Below are positions 26,807 through 35,299 of a stretch of DNA of 64,000 bases, piece by piece; position 1 is the stretch's first letter, and each line of letters opens with the position of its first letter. Location of the stretch: the NCBI GenBank assembly GCA_964567755.1, contig CAZMNW010000061.1:1-64000 (forward strand), read 5' to 3'. The stretch comes from DASRJW01 sp964567755 (lineage in GTDB: Bacteria > Krumholzibacteriota > Krumholzibacteriia > G020349025). The notes beneath the pieces are model-generated. The model did not search any database, had not been told where the DNA came from, and was given only the letters and a program-made list of their open reading frames with translations. Position numbers and translations under genes: made by a program.

Positions 26807-27826
26807 CTAGAACAGCTCCTGCTGCAACTTCGGGCGCGTGAACGTCCCCGTTCGGATGTGGATTTCACCATTACGGCCCGCGGCGAACCCGAGTCGGCGC
26901 GTGTGCAGTTCCCACTGGCGCTCGATCATGTCCCAGTAGATTCCCTCGCCGCGCTGGCGCGCGAAGAAGCGCGAATCATCGAGCTTGCCGGCGCGGACGT
27001 CATGGATCCGGTTCTCGATCCGGGCCGCGCGCCCGGGCAGAGCCGCGCGCAGACGCGCGAGGAACACGTCGCGCACATTTCCCGGCAGCCGCAAAAGCAC
27101 GCACTGCGCATAAAGAGCCCCCGCGTCGTGTGCGCGCTCGAGGATGCGTGGAATGTCTTCATCGTTCAGGCCGGGGATGAGCGGAGCCACCGAGACACCG
27201 GTCGGGATTCCGGCGGCCGCCAGACGCCGGATGGCTTCGAAGCGACGGGACACCGGCGCCACACGCGGCTCGATCGCACGTCCGATGGCGTCATCCGCAA
27301 AGGCGATGCTGGCGAACACGCGCACGCTGGCATGCCGATGCAGCTCCAGCAGCAGATCGATGTCCCGTTCGATCAGCGGCGATTTCGTGATGATGCCGAC
27401 GGGATTCCGAAACTCGCGGCACACCTCGAGGCAACGGCGGGTCAATCGCCAGGAGCTCTCGAGCGGCTGGTAGCAGTCGGTGTTGCCGGAAAAGACGACG
27501 AGCTCTCCGCTCCATGACGAGCGCAGAAATGCCGCGCGCAGGAGCTCCGGCGCCCGAGGTTTGACCACGATCTTGGTGTCGAAGTCGGTTCCGGCACCGA
27601 ATCCGAGGTACTCGTGCGTGGCGCGCGCATAGCAATAGGCACATGCATGTGCACAGCCGCGGTAGGGGTTGACGCTCCAGCGGAACGGCAAATCAGGGCT
27701 CGTGTTCGCGCTCAGAATCTCGCGGCTCGAATCCTCGAACACCTGGAGCTCGGCGGGTGGTGGCTCGTCGAGCCACTCGCGATCGATCGCGGCAAAAGGG
27801 TTGGGAGGATTGTCGACCCGGCGCAT
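26807..27826 (-). CDS. SplB-like radical SAM protein (PA0069 family)
   Basis: 339 residues. The radical SAM cluster motif is CAHACAYCYAR (C-x3-C-x2-C), preceded by PFRWSVNPYRGC. GELVVFSGNTDCYQPLESSW, NPVGIITKSPLIERDIDLLL and AAAGIPTGVSVAPLIPGLND are typical of the spore-photoproduct-lyase-like family found in non-sporulating bacteria (PA0069 type). The function there is unknown; repair or modification of nucleic acid is suggested by the family name only. ATG 27826 follows GGGGG; an ATG at 27985 would add about 50 residues without family similarity. Confidence 0.87.
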   Translation of the reverse strand: MRRVDNPPNPFAAIDREWLDEPPPAELQVFEDSSREILSANTSPDLPFRWSVNPYRGCAHACAYCYARATHEYLGFGAGTDFDTKIVVKPRAPELLRAAFLRSSWSGELVVFSGNTDCYQPLESSWRLTRRCLEVCREFRNPVGIITKSPLIERDIDLLLELHRHASVRVFASIAFADDAIGRAIEPRVAPVSRRFEAIRRLAAAGIPTGVSVAPLIPGLNDEDIPRILERAHDAGALYAQCVLLRLPGNVRDVFLARLRAALPGRAARIENRIHDVRAGKLDDSRFFARQRGEGIYWDMIERQWELHTRRLGFAAGRNGEIHIRTGTFTRPKLQQELF

Positions 27827-27932
27827 GCAGACCCCCACGTGAACGTGTGTCCGGCGGAGGGCATCGCAACCGGTGGCGCCGAGAGTAGGGTGAAAGTCCT
27901 TCGCAATCAAGCCCTTGGCGTGCGCTTCGGTT

Positions 27933-29414
27933 TCAGCGCTGTGCGAGGCGTGTGGCGATGGCCTCGGCTTCCTTGATGCAAGCATTCATCGCGATGCCGC
28001 GATAGGAATTGCCCGAAAGATGCAGACCGATGTGCCGTTGGAGAGCGGTGTCGATGCGCGCCAACGTGCGCGCATGACCCACAGGGTATTGAGGAATGCC
28101 TCGCGGATGACGGATGACGCCAAGGACCTCGGGGTCGCCGTGCAGATTCAAGAGCCGATGCAGCGTGGTGAGCGCGCGCTGCGTGAGCTGGGCGTCGGTT
28201 TCCTCGACAGCGCCGGGGTCGCGTGCACCTCCAATCATCGTGCGCAGCAGCACCTGCCCGTCTCGTGCACGGCCCGGAAAGACCCAGGAGTCGAAGAGCG
28301 TGCCGAGAATCGGCAGTTTCTCGCAGGCTGGTACCAGGAAGCCGAAGCCACGGCTCACATGCTGCAAATCCTGGGCGCGGAAATCGAGGCACACTACCGC
28401 CACCGGGGCTGAAGGGATGCTGACTACCGCGCTCGCCAACTCGGCGTCGAGCGGATGCAGCAGTGCCGCGGCTTTCCATGCCGGGCCTGCGATCACCACG
28501 TCCGTGGCTTCGACACTCTCGCCATCAGGAATCGTCAATCGCCAGCGCGGCTCGCCAAGGTGTGATGCCCCCCGTGCGCCCCCCACAGGGGCAGGGTCTC
28601 CGATCGGCGCAATCGCATCGACCGGTGTGTCCAAGTGCAACCGCGGGCCGAGAGCCTGCACCAAAGCGCGAACGAGCGTTTCCATGCCATCGACGAAGGA
28701 AGTGAGCGTGCCACCTGGCCCGATGGGACCGCCCGCCGCGCCACGACGATCTCCTTCTCCCCGCGCACCGGCAGTCATGGTCGCGTCCGGCTCGTCTCTG
28801 CTGGCCCGAAGTTCCCGGCGCCGGGCAATCATGGCCTTGAACAAGCCACCGCAACGGCGCTCCATTTCACGCATGCGCGGGAACGCGCACTCGAGGCTCA
28901 GCGTTCTCGAGTCCCCGGCATAGATCCCGGTCACCATCGCATCGACCAAGACCTCGGCAGCCTCACGGCCGATGCGTCGTGCGGCGAAATCGAAAACGGA
29001 TTCGTCGGCATCTTCCCGTCGCGGGGGTTGCGCCCATTCCAGGAGTACGCGAGCCCTACCGCGCAGGCTCAAGACATCGCTGGTGAGGAACTGCGCCGGA
29101 CGTTGCGGCAGCGCGCGCAAGGCACCGGCGCGCACGATCCAACGAGTGCTCGCGTCACTGCTCGCCTGCACCACCTGAGGCTGCAGTCCCAGGAACTCGA
29201 TCAGGCGCGTGGTGGCCGGCTCGTTGTCGAGCCAACCGTTCGGACCCCATTCACACAAGGTGCCGCTACGTCGCTCGCTCCGAATGTTGCCGCCCGCACG
29301 CCCATGGGTCTCGAACACCTGGACGTCGATCCCCAGCCGTTGGAGGTGAAACCCCAAGGCCAAGCCGGAAATGCCGCCGCCCACTACGGCAACTCGAGTC
29401 CGGAGCGTGGCCAT
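27933..29414 (-). CDS. hemG: Protoporphyrinogen/coproporphyrinogen oxidase, FAD-dependent
   Basis: 493 residues, FAD-linked amine-oxidase fold of HemY type. The dinucleotide motif is VAVVGGGISGLALGFHLQRL, and the substrate region includes CEWGPNGWLDNEPATTRLIE. The C-terminus carries the second FAD contact, IGLHLSGNSYRGIAMNACIK. It oxidises the porphyrinogen to porphyrin late in heme synthesis. The partner hemN directly upstream and hemH elsewhere in the window suggest the protoporphyrin route. ATG 29414 follows AGGTGG; ATG 29423 is less likely. The gene lies 54 nt downstream of hemN and is probably co-transcribed with it. Confidence 0.92.
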   Translation of the reverse strand: MATLRTRVAVVGGGISGLALGFHLQRLGIDVQVFETHGRAGGNIRSERRSGTLCEWGPNGWLDNEPATTRLIEFLGLQPQVVQASSDASTRWIVRAGALRALPQRPAQFLTSDVLSLRGRARVLLEWAQPPRREDADESVFDFAARRIGREAAEVLVDAMVTGIYAGDSRTLSLECAFPRMREMERRCGGLFKAMIARRRELRASRDEPDATMTAGARGEGDRRGAAGGPIGPGGTLTSFVDGMETLVRALVQALGPRLHLDTPVDAIAPIGDPAPVGGARGASHLGEPRWRLTIPDGESVEATDVVIAGPAWKAAALLHPLDAELASAVVSIPSAPVAVVCLDFRAQDLQHVSRGFGFLVPACEKLPILGTLFDSWVFPGRARDGQVLLRTMIGGARDPGAVEETDAQLTQRALTTLHRLLNLHGDPEVLGVIRHPRGIPQYPVGHARTLARIDTALQRHIGLHLSGNSYRGIAMNACIKEAEAIATRLAQR

Positions 29415-29468
29415 GCGAACCACCTGCCGAGGTGCGGCGCCAATGCCCTGGGGCTCGTGGCGGCGCGA

Positions 29469-30869
29469 TCAGATCGTGCGGGAAAACGTCTTCTCGGTGT
29501 CCTTATCCTTCAAGTACCGATCGAACGTCATGGCGATGTTGCGGATGAAGACCCGACCCACGCGGGTGACGGCGATCGTTGCAACATCGAGATGCAGAAA
29601 GCCGCTCTGCTCATGTGCGCGCAGGCCTTCGAGTTCGGCGGCGAAATAGGTGCCGAAGTCGAGTCCGAAGCGCCGCTCGACGTCCTGGAGATCGAGATGG
29701 AAGTTGCACATGATCTGAGTGATCACGTGCCGGCGAATGGCGTCGTCCGACGACAGCAGCACGCCACGCAGCACCGGCAGGCGATCGGCGCGCAACGAAT
29801 CGTAATAGGAATCTTGGTTCTTGTGGTTCTGGATGTAGGCGCCCTGAAGGTCGCCGATGCCGGAAACACCGAAAGCGATGGCATCGGTCGCGGGCTTGAC
29901 CGTGTAGCCCATGAAGTTGCGGTGCAGCACCCGGTTCTGCAAGGCGCGGGCCATCTCGTCGCTGGGCAACGCGAAGTGATCCATGCCGATCTGCACGTAG
30001 CCGGCATCCGTGAACTTGCGCACGCCGAGGAGGTAGAGCTCCACCTTCAGCTCCGGCGGCGGCAGCATGTCTTCGGTCATGACGTTCTGGTTGCCGGATT
30101 TCCATGGTACGAAGGCGAAGCTGTACATCGCCACGCGCTCGGGACGCATGCCGAGGACCGAGTCGAGCGTGCGCTCGAACGTGACGCAGGTCTGCAGCGG
30201 CAAACCATAGATGAGATCGACGTTGATGCTGTCGAAGCCCTGGCGGCGACTGTAGTCGAAGAGCTCGCGCGTGCCGGGCTCGTCCTGATAGCGGCTGATG
30301 ATGGCTTGCACCTCGGGGGTGAAGTCCTGCACCCCCATGCTGAGCCGGTTGAAACCGAACTCGCGCAAGACATCGATATGCTCCTGCGTGGTGACGCGTG
30401 GATCGACCTCGATGGCGACCTCGGCCTCGGGAAGGATCTCGAAGCGGTCGAGGACGGTTTGATGCAACTGGCGCATTTCCGCCGGTGAGTAATAGGTGGG
30501 TGTGCCCCCGCCCCAGTGGTACTGCGCCACCTGGCGCCGGTGCGGCAGATGCTTGCTCACGAGGTCGATCTCGCGCTGGAGGTATCCCAGGTACTCGAGT
30601 GCGCGCTCGCGTTTCTTGGTGATGACTACGTGGCAGCCGCAGAAGGTGCAACGCTCGTGACAGAAGGGCAGGTGAAAATACAGCGACAGCGGTTCGTTCG
30701 CGTGCGTGTCCGCCTCGGCGAGCTTGCCCTGGTAATCGGCTTCGCCTACGCCGGCATGAAACTCCACCGCTGTGGGATAGGACGTGTAGCGCGGCCCTGG
30801 CCGATCGAACCTGCGGATCAGCTCCGCTGTCAGCTCGGGCTCTGGAGGATGCGCCTGCGAGGGTCTCAT
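29469..30869 (-). CDS. hemN: Oxygen-independent coproporphyrinogen III oxidase
   Basis: 466 residues. The radical SAM cysteines are Cys70, Cys74 and Cys77 in HLPFCHERCTFCGCH. The N-terminal RPGPRYTSYPTAVEFH and the long C-terminal domain (NRVLHRNFMGYTVKPATDAI and SSDDAIRRHVITQIMCNFHL) separate true HemN from the heme chaperone HemW. It decarboxylates coproporphyrinogen III to protoporphyrinogen IX without oxygen. ATG 30869 is preferred; a TTG at 30914 is possible. It is followed by hemG in the same direction. Confidence 0.95.
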   Translation of the reverse strand: MRPSQAHPPEPELTAELIRRFDRPGPRYTSYPTAVEFHAGVGEADYQGKLAEADTHANEPLSLYFHLPFCHERCTFCGCHVVITKKRERALEYLGYLQREIDLVSKHLPHRRQVAQYHWGGGTPTYYSPAEMRQLHQTVLDRFEILPEAEVAIEVDPRVTTQEHIDVLREFGFNRLSMGVQDFTPEVQAIISRYQDEPGTRELFDYSRRQGFDSINVDLIYGLPLQTCVTFERTLDSVLGMRPERVAMYSFAFVPWKSGNQNVMTEDMLPPPELKVELYLLGVRKFTDAGYVQIGMDHFALPSDEMARALQNRVLHRNFMGYTVKPATDAIAFGVSGIGDLQGAYIQNHKNQDSYYDSLRADRLPVLRGVLLSSDDAIRRHVITQIMCNFHLDLQDVERRFGLDFGTYFAAELEGLRAHEQSGFLHLDVATIAVTRVGRVFIRNIAMTFDRYLKDKDTEKTFSRTI

Positions 30870-30987
30870 GGATGTCACGGCTTCTTTGCGATCCGGGTGA
30901 GCACACTGGAGCAACTCTCAGATGGAATATACGGACCCGGCTTGCCGACGACCACCCCGTGAGGGGTGCGGGTGCGGGCTCTGGCCC

Positions 30988-31024
30988 AAAAAAGCCAGAG
31001 GCCCCGTCTGCACGGGGCCCCTGG
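30988..31024 (-). terminator. Rho-independent terminator of the PEP-CTERM gene
   Basis: Stem 30995-31007 pairs with 31012-31024 (13 bp with one mismatch, GC-rich, loop of 4). On the minus strand it is followed by a run of six T (30988-30993). It lies 25 nt beyond the stop of the gene at 31049-31774, so it ends that transcript before hemN. Confidence 0.85.
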
Positions 31025-31048
31025 TTTCTTGCTCGATGAGGGAAGGGG

Positions 31049-31774
31049 TTACGACCTACGACGGCGTTTGCGCGCCAGGCCGGCGCTCGCCATGCCCACG
31101 CCCAAGAGGACGAGAGTCGTGGGTTCGGGGACGGCGTGTTCTGCGTCGTGCGAGAACGGTGCGAAGGCGTTGACGAGATCCTTGTCCGTGCCGGTGGCCG
31201 TGGGATCGAACGTGCCATCGCCTCTGGTGACGAACAGATCCATATGGATCCCGGTCACTGACGCGTCCAGGGAATTGATGGTGAAGTCGAACGCCTCGGC
31301 GTAGCCATCGCCAGGATCGCCGCCAGGAGGCTGGGTATTGAAAATGGTCTGCACAGAGCCGTCGAACTGGAACTCATAGATCTCGAAATAGGTGTCGAAG
31401 ATTCCGTGCGGCGCGAGAGAATTGTTGTCCTGGATCGGTGGATTGCCGAACCCCGAAGTAAACAGGGACAATGCGCCGCCATCGTTTTCGACGCTGACAT
31501 CGAAACCATCGAAGTTGATCATGGGCACTGCCGAGACCACGAGATAGGCGTTCCGCGTCGCGGCGCCAGCCGCCTCCCACGCGAAATCACCGTTGCCGGG
31601 TGACGCGTTCGCATAGGCGAATAGGCTGAACGGATTCGTGTTGGTGAACCAGGTCTGGCTTCCCACGTTATACGACCACGAACCGACACCTGGACCCAAC
31701 TGCAGTGACGGCAAGGCGTACGCCGAACCGCCGAACGTTCCCAGGAGGACGAGAGTGACGATTAGTCTTTTCAT
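31049..31774 (-). CDS. PEP-CTERM sorted exported protein
   Basis: 241 residues. Signal peptide MKRLIVTLVLLGTFGGSAYA, then a low-charge beta-rich body (SWSYNVGSQTWFTNTNPFSL). A classical PEP-CTERM tail begins at residue 215: VPEPTTLVLLG, a helix, then an Arg/Lys-rich end. Such tails are recognised by an exosortase (EpsH/XrtA family), which cleaves and anchors or releases the protein, often together with exopolysaccharide. No exosortase is encoded in the window. The start region is duplicated (31763-31812) and a candidate sigma-54 promoter lies upstream. The gene is monocistronic, ended by the hairpin at 30988-31024. Confidence 0.85.
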   Translation of the reverse strand: MKRLIVTLVLLGTFGGSAYALPSLQLGPGVGSWSYNVGSQTWFTNTNPFSLFAYANASPGNGDFAWEAAGAATRNAYLVVSAVPMINFDGFDVSVENDGGALSLFTSGFGNPPIQDNNSLAPHGIFDTYFEIYEFQFDGSVQTIFNTQPPGGDPGDGYAEAFDFTINSLDASVTGIHMDLFVTRGDGTFDPTATGTDKDLVNAFAPFSHDAEHAVPEPTTLVLLGVGMASAGLARKRRRRS

Positions 31775-31812
31775 GATTTCCCTCCGATAGTCTTTTCATG
31801 ATTTCCCTCCGA
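31763..31812 (-). repeat. Perfect 25-bp tandem duplication covering the ribosome site and start codon
   Basis: 31763-31787 and 31788-31812 are identical. Each copy carries GGAGGGAAATC and ATG on the minus strand. The proximal copy starts the PEP-CTERM protein at 31774. The distal copy offers a second ATG at 31799, out of frame with the gene (25 is not a multiple of 3), so ribosomes that start there read a short different peptide across the true start. Confidence 0.95.
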
Positions 31813-31848
31813 GCAAGATCAGGACATGGTAACCCTTGTTCTCCACGC

Positions 31849-31864
31849 AGCAATGACGGTGCCG
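31849..31864 (-). promoter_or_regulatory. Candidate sigma-54 (-24/-12) promoter for the PEP-CTERM gene
   Basis: The minus strand reads CGGCACCGTCATTGCT. This matches TGGCAC-N5-TTGCW at all but the first base and has the invariant GG-N10-GC. Transcription would begin near 31838, about 64 nt before the start codon. PEP-CTERM genes in other bacteria are known to be controlled by RpoN with PrsK/PrsR, which makes this site more credible. Confidence 0.6.
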
Positions 31865-32245
31865 TCTTGTAACTGCATGTTTTTGTGCTGTTTAACAAAA
31901 ACGCATCAGGTTATTTGTAAAGAGTTCCAACACCTGATCGGGGGGCGCCCTCTGTCCACCTCAGGGTCCACCCGCGAGTGGCTCTCAGGGCCCTCTGCGG
32001 GCGGCTCTGCGAGGCGAGCTCCCAAGTCTCCATGGATGCCAGAAAATGTCGGGTGTAAGGACTGGGCGAACTGCCGACATCGCGAGGAATACGGAGTCGG
32101 CGTCACAAAACAGCATAAGATTATTTATTACAGCAATTTATATCGATACCGACGCCAGTGAGACGCTGCCGGATGGGTGTCGTCTTTCTGACACATTCAG
32201 GCAGAGTCTGCGCCCCCGGCTTCTGTGCGCCGGCCGCCAGTCCCG
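31865..32245. other. AT-rich gene-free interval
   Basis: About 380 nt with no credible gene, unusually AT-rich in two places (31875-31925 and 32110-32155). A small hairpin GTTTTTGT/ACAAAAAC lies at 31879-31902, about 15 nt upstream of the candidate -24 element. It could be an activator site, but this is speculation. No terminator with a T-run was found just after the methyltransferase gene that ends at 32246. Confidence 0.5.
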
Positions 32246-33568
32246 TCAAAGACGCCGTAAGAGGTGATGTCCGATGAGGGGGCGACCCTTCGAATCCCTG
32301 ACGTGCACCAAGTCCTCGGGGACGAGGTCCAGCTTCTCGAACAAGGCAGTCAGGGCGTCGTCGCTGTAGCGCCGGGTGAAGAGCATGGTGCGAATCCGCT
32401 GCTGCATTTTCTCTTCCTGGATGACCAGGTCGTGACAAAAGTTCACACTGCCCGGAACCTTGCAGCTGTCGTCCCCACCATCATAGCGCTGCAAGGTCAC
32501 GCGCAAGTTCACTTCGCGCGGCAGCCGTCCCTGCGAGACTTCCCACACGCGATACGGCATCTCGAGGAGCGTTGCGCGGGTGGATTCTTCCGCCGTGCGC
32601 TCGCCTTTCGACACCGTCATCGGGTAGACGGGGTCGCTTTCGATGGGATCGAGCTTGCGGGCGACTTCGATCCAGACTAAGTCGCCGGGGCGTGTGAGGC
32701 GGTGGAGTGTGTGCCGAATGAAGGATTCCTCGTCGCGCACGTTGCCGAGGATGTTGCCAAGAACGAGAACGATGCGGCACCCATCGGTCCGTTGATCCCC
32801 GGCCAAGCGCGACACGAAGTCGAGCTTCCCGTACTCGAAATCGGCGCACACGGGGATCATCTGCCGCATTCCGGCACCGCGAGCCACCCACAGGTTCGGT
32901 TCCGACAACGCCCGCTTCGCCGCTTTGAGGAGCAAGGGCATGGAGAGATCCACCGGCATGTAGGTGAGCCAGGCGAAGGGGCGGTGCAACTGCTGTTCGC
33001 GCTGCACGACCTTGCGCAGGATGCGAGATTCCTTCTCGCCTTCTCCCGGACCCAGGCTTATGACCTCGACCCCTTGGCCCTCGCGCAGGGACCCCAACCA
33101 TTTTTCGGCGCAGCGCTCGACGCCATGCAGCCATTCTTCCTGGCCGTAGCCGCGCTTGATCAGATTCTCCCAGGCGAGCGCGCAGTGCGGGTCGTAGTAG
33201 AGGAACCGGTGCCCAAGGTAGGAATCGTGATGGTACTTGTCACCGAACTGACGCAGTAGCTCCGAAGGCCCCGCCCCTTCTTCCACCTCCAGCCTGACCG
33301 ACGTCGAATTCGGGTCGACGGAGTGCGTCTGCGCCAAAATGGAACCCAGATGCGCCGCCAAGGCGCGTTTCACCCCTTCGAGCGTCACGAGCTTGAGGTT
33401 CTCGCCGAGCCCCTTCTTCCAGTTCTTGACCTGCTCGCGGGAGACGCCGACCAGATCGGCGATCTCCTGATCGTCGGTGATGCGCAAGACGCCGAGCAGG
33501 TGCAGCAGCAAGTCGATGACTTGGCTAGATGGAGCGCCACGGATCTCCCTTTCGGCCTTTTTGGTCAT
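32246..33568 (-). CDS. Fusion of a helix-turn-helix domain and an EgtD-like SAM methyltransferase
   Basis: 440 residues. Residues about 15-60 form a phage-repressor-like helix-turn-helix (TDDQEIADLVGVSREQVKNW). Residues about 85-440 resemble the histidine-specific methyltransferase family (PF10017): SAM loop VEVISLGPGEGEKESRILRK, then WLTYMPVDLSMPLLLKA and LVLGNILGNVRDEESFIRHT. In the family EgtD trimethylates histidine for ergothioneine; here no EgtB-type partner is near, so the substrate is open. The DNA-binding domain suggests that it senses or marks something linked to transcription. ATG 33568 follows GAAGG; a GTG at 33595 is also in frame. Confidence 0.7.
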   Translation of the reverse strand: MTKKAEREIRGAPSSQVIDLLLHLLGVLRITDDQEIADLVGVSREQVKNWKKGLGENLKLVTLEGVKRALAAHLGSILAQTHSVDPNSTSVRLEVEEGAGPSELLRQFGDKYHHDSYLGHRFLYYDPHCALAWENLIKRGYGQEEWLHGVERCAEKWLGSLREGQGVEVISLGPGEGEKESRILRKVVQREQQLHRPFAWLTYMPVDLSMPLLLKAAKRALSEPNLWVARGAGMRQMIPVCADFEYGKLDFVSRLAGDQRTDGCRIVLVLGNILGNVRDEESFIRHTLHRLTRPGDLVWIEVARKLDPIESDPVYPMTVSKGERTAEESTRATLLEMPYRVWEVSQGRLPREVNLRVTLQRYDGGDDSCKVPGSVNFCHDLVIQEEKMQQRIRTMLFTRRYSDDALTALFEKLDLVPEDLVHVRDSKGRPLIGHHLLRRL

Positions 33569-33857
33569 CCCGCGCCTTCTTTCGCCTCGGGGCACCCTTT
33601 TTTCGCGCTGGCCGATTGCTTTTCCAGTTGGGAACGGATCGGGGCCTGCATACGCTTGGTTGTAGCGAGAGTCCAGACCGCTTCGACGATCTCAACGGGG
33701 TCTCTCGGTGGGGACAGCCTCCAGCTCGCGGAGGATACAGCGCCGCCGAGGAGCACGCCAAGCAGAGACCCCGTGTCGAAACGAACACTCCCGCGGTCCA
33801 GCGGACAACGCCAGAGCAGGCCGGGCTGACCGGCCCCGGTGAGAAAGGAAGAGAGCC

Positions 33858-35138
33858 ATGCGTCCACTCGTCCTCGCAACGCTCCTGGTTGCATCGTTGA
33901 GCTCGGCCCCCCGGTCCGCGATGGCGGACCACGGCGACGTGATCTTCGTCGACTTTCCGGAGCTGGCCGAGTTCGGATACCTCGTGGTGATCGATGGGGC
34001 GGAGTATTGGGCGCCGCACGCGTTTCGCTACGAAGGCAACTGGGCGCCGTACGCGCGCGGCTACCTCTACGAGGATCCGGCCGAGGGCCTCGTCTGGGTG
34101 TCCTCCGATCCCTGGGGATTCATCACCGAACACTACGGGTACTGGCGTCATCACGATCAGTACGGTTACGTGTGGCGCCCGCTCTATCCGTTGCAATGGC
34201 GGCCGTACGTCGCATCGGTGTTCCACAATCAACGCGGCGCTATCATCGGCTGGAGCCCGTTCTATACGGAGGCGTGGGACCATGGATTCTATCGCGTCGG
34301 TTACGGCTTCGACGATAGCTTCTGGGCGCCGTATTGGGGTCGGGTCCATTACGGGGATTTCTACTACCACCACTACCAGCGCTTCTCCGGCTGGTACGTG
34401 GGAGTGACGTTGTACGATTACGACGTCTATTATCGCGACGCCCCCGATCATTGCTATCGGCGCGACTGGGAATACCGCGAGCGGCACGAGCGCAAGCGCC
34501 ACGACTCCGGGTCAGCGGCATACGGGTTCCGGGACCGGCGGGAAGCCAAGCGTACTGAACAATCCACCGTGCGGCGGCGCGAGGATGCTCCGGCACCGGC
34601 GGCGGAATTGCGCGGGGCGGTGTCCATGCCAGCGCGAAACTTGGAGGTCGCACGCGAGACTCGGGAGAATCGTCAGCGCACCTTCGCGCAGAGGTTCGAC
34701 ACGAGCCGGGTGAAGTCGAGCGATGTGCAGCGGCCGGCCGCCACCCGGGCCGCGGCTCCTGCACGTCCGGCGGCGCAGTCTCCGGCGGAAAGGGCGCTGG
34801 ACGTGGTGCAACCGCAACAAGCCGCAAGCTCGCGCAACGCGGAGCCCGTAGCGCATGCACGATCGCAGGCCACGGTCGAGCCGCGCCGTGTGTCGTTGGA
34901 ACCGCGGCAACCGCGTGCAGAATCGCGCCGTGCACCCGAGGTGCGGGAGTCGCAACCCTCGCGCCCGGCGCGCGAGGTGCAGGTGACACAGCCTTCGCGT
35001 CAGGTCGACCGCGGACGCGCGGAGCCTGCCCGATCGAGCCAGGTCGAGGCGAGCCGGTCGCGGCCGAGCAACCCACCGGCGGAGCGCGTCAAGGCTGCCT
35101 TCGAGTCGCGCTCGAAGGACCGAAAGGGGCGAGATTAG
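33858..35138 (+). CDS. Secreted DUF6600-like protein with a long disordered Arg/Pro/Ala tail
   Basis: 426 residues: signal peptide (LVLATLLVASLSSAPRSAMA), then a compact domain rich in Tyr, Trp and His (about residues 40-210). Repeats such as EHYGYWRHHDQYGYVWRPL and WDHGFYRVGYGFDDSFWAP recall DUF6600/YXWV-type exported proteins. The last 200 residues are low-complexity (Arg, Pro, Ala, Glu, Ser) and probably unstructured. The function is unknown; a cell-surface or periplasmic role is inferred. ATG 33858 follows GAGAAAGGAAGAGAG. It is separated from the divergent methyltransferase gene by about 290 nt. Confidence 0.65.
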   Translation: MRPLVLATLLVASLSSAPRSAMADHGDVIFVDFPELAEFGYLVVIDGAEYWAPHAFRYEGNWAPYARGYLYEDPAEGLVWVSSDPWGFITEHYGYWRHHDQYGYVWRPLYPLQWRPYVASVFHNQRGAIIGWSPFYTEAWDHGFYRVGYGFDDSFWAPYWGRVHYGDFYYHHYQRFSGWYVGVTLYDYDVYYRDAPDHCYRRDWEYRERHERKRHDSGSAAYGFRDRREAKRTEQSTVRRREDAPAPAAELRGAVSMPARNLEVARETRENRQRTFAQRFDTSRVKSSDVQRPAATRAAAPARPAAQSPAERALDVVQPQQAASSRNAEPVAHARSQATVEPRRVSLEPRQPRAESRRAPEVRESQPSRPAREVQVTQPSRQVDRGRAEPARSSQVEASRSRPSNPPAERVKAAFESRSKDRKGRD

Positions 35139-35151
35139 TCGATCGCCCCTT
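35124..35151 (+). terminator. Possible hairpin at the stop codon
   Basis: AAGGGGCGA (35124-35132) and its complement (35143-35151) form a 9-bp stem across the stop codon of the preceding gene. There is no T-run, so it may be an RNA end-protecting hairpin rather than a true terminator. Confidence 0.3.
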
Positions 35152-35299
35152 CGGGCGAGCCGAGGCCCGCGAGAGGATCGCTCGCCGTGACTGGAATGGG
35201 TGATGCAGGACGCGCATGGTAATCTAGAGTTGGTCCGCCGCGGATTGAGTACCAGCGTTGCCTCCGCGCGCGGTGAGAGCGTCGAGCGCGGGTGGATGC

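Noticed and set aside
31826..32161. A 111-residue plus-strand open frame in the AT-rich interval
   Set aside because: There is no ribosome site, mixed composition and no similarity; the region carries promoter-like features for the minus-strand gene.
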